Source of the DNA: Coriolopsis trogii
Taxonomy: Eukaryota > Basidiomycota > Agaricomycetes > Polyporales > Polyporaceae
DNA length: 64,000 nucleotides
Direction of reading: 5' to 3'
Assembly: GCA_020543525.1 (NCBI GenBank)
Contig: JAHYIO010000037.1
Location: 186,001-250,000 of the forward strand
This document shows positions 54,638 through 64,000 of this stretch, one piece after another; within the stretch, counting starts at the first letter, position 1; each line of letters begins with the position of its first letter. The position numbers were made by a program, and so were the translations under genes. The notes under the pieces were generated by a model. The model was not told the origin of the DNA. It did not search any database and worked only from the letters and a program-made list of their open reading frames with translations.

Positions 54638-55525
54638 ATGGCCTCCAACGACCGTGTCCGCGTCCGAGTGCGTATCGTCTACTCAAGCCTTTCATTCTCT
54701 CGCTGAACTGGCATGCTAGGGAGTGACGATTCATCGTCCAATAATATATGGAAATACGGCCTATGTCCTGAGCCCGGAAGAACGGGAGACGCTCCCTCAC
54801 CCCGACCACACCCATCGTTGGACTGTCGCGGTTCGGAGTGCAGCGTCCGCACCGGACTCGGACATTGTTGGGGGAGCAGATGACCTGAGCTACTTCATCA
54901 AGCGTGTGACGTTCAAGCTACACGATACGTATCCCAACCCGAACCGAAGTGAGTACGTCCAACGCCACCCGTCTCTTCTCCCGGTTACAGAGCACCTGCA
55001 GATGTGGATAAGCCCCCATTTGAAGTGTCAGAGACAGGATGGGGTGAGTTTGAGATCACCATCCGCATCACCTTCGTCCAGGAGTCCGGCGAGAAAGCCA
55101 TCACTTTCTACCACCACCTGAAGCTACATCCGTGGACTGTAGTCGGCAGTGGGGAACCCGAGGTTCCCTCTCTCGAAGTCGCCACCAAGGCCGGGCCCGT
55201 ACATTCCTGGCAGTACGACGAGATCGTCTTCAACGACCCCTTCCAGTCCTTCCTCAACATTCTCACCGCCCACCCTCCGACTCCCCTGCCCAAAGTCAGG
55301 CGACGTCCTGTTCCCTTCCATACCGCAAACCCTGGCTCCCTCGAGCAGTCTAAGGGTGGCACGCCGGAGTTTCAGCAGGAGATGGAGAAGGAGGAAGCGG
55401 AGCGGCTGGACAAGGCCTTGAAGACAATCGTCGACGAGACGCACAAGTGGCGCAACAAGCTCATTGAGAAGGAGAACGAGTCCAATAGGCTCAAGAAGGA
55501 GCTCGAGGCACTCCTCCAGTCGTAG
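54638..55525 (+). CDS. YAF9: YEATS-domain protein Yaf9 (GAS41)
   Basis: Three exons, 54638-54667, 54720-54948 and 55002-55525, giving 260 aa. Yaf9 reads acylated histone H3 and is shared by the NuA4 acetyltransferase and SWR1 remodeller. The YEATS domain shows [47 protein letters not shown] and [28 protein letters not shown] also fits. The C-terminal coiled coil starts [18 protein letters not shown] and ends [16 protein letters not shown]. The length matches the family. The gene ends 110 bp from the convergent ATR stop. Confidence 0.95.
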
Positions 55526-55635
55526 AGCAAGGTACATTTATGGTGTATTGCTACAAAACGCATGGTGTATGATACAACGTCAGCGATACCCTACAGTCCT
55601 GTCAGCCCCAAATGGAATAAAAAGCGATATTGATG

Positions 55636-64000
<8,365 letters not shown>

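Overview
This window is nuclear DNA of a filamentous fungus, almost certainly a basidiomycete of the Agaricomycetes type. Genes are dense and lie on both strands. Nearly every gene is cut by several introns of about 50-75 nt with GT(G/A)(A/C)GT donors. The gene content fits: a trichodiene-synthase-like terpene cyclase, a STRIPAK Far11 subunit, a Pho80-type cyclin, and basidiomycete-style Q-rich Myb-like proteins. Gene models were built by hand from splice signals, reading frame and family motifs. Except where noted, exon lengths sum to a multiple of three.

Layout. 0.3-5.9 kb: a tandem pair of paralogous minus-strand genes, each with three Rap1-Myb-like domains. 6.5-9.7 kb: an ankyrin protein (-) divergent from a STEEP1/UPF0428 homologue (+). 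9.7-15.5 kb: a gene-poor stretch whose only clear gene is a TRI5-like terpene synthase (-). 15.5-23.1 kb: a Pho80-type cyclin (-) divergent from FAR11/STRIP (+). 23.1-24.8 kb: a non-coding region with a degenerate minisatellite. 24.8-33.6 kb: DPH1 (-), an RNPS1-like RRM/SR protein (+), NPC1 (-) and an Spd1/Dif1-like ribonucleotide reductase inhibitor (+). 33.9-37.6 kb: a C2H2 factor (-) divergent from a mitochondrial b5-reductase-like flavoprotein (+). 37.9-42.9 kb: DRE2, BCD1 and RRS1 (all +). 43.1-47.7 kb: TFIIB (-), an unrecognised Ser-rich protein (+) and TLS1/Hep59 (+). 48.8 kb: an intron-containing tRNA-Tyr(GUA). 49.9-55.5 kb: PAPS reductase, an RNase III, COA3 and COX7 (both -), and the YEATS protein YAF9 (+). 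55.6-64 kb: most of the ATR/Mec1 checkpoint kinase (-), with its 5' end beyond the window.

How the genes relate. Most are single-copy housekeeping genes in head-to-head pairs with short shared promoters. Two functional echoes stand out. ATR and the Spd1/Dif1-like inhibitor both belong to the DNA-damage/dNTP axis. COA3 and COX7, both cytochrome c oxidase genes, are immediate neighbours on one strand. The strongest unusual signal is the Rap1-Myb-like pair. Its three domains share a phase-0 intron at the same structural position, which implies an internal exon triplication before the tandem gene duplication.
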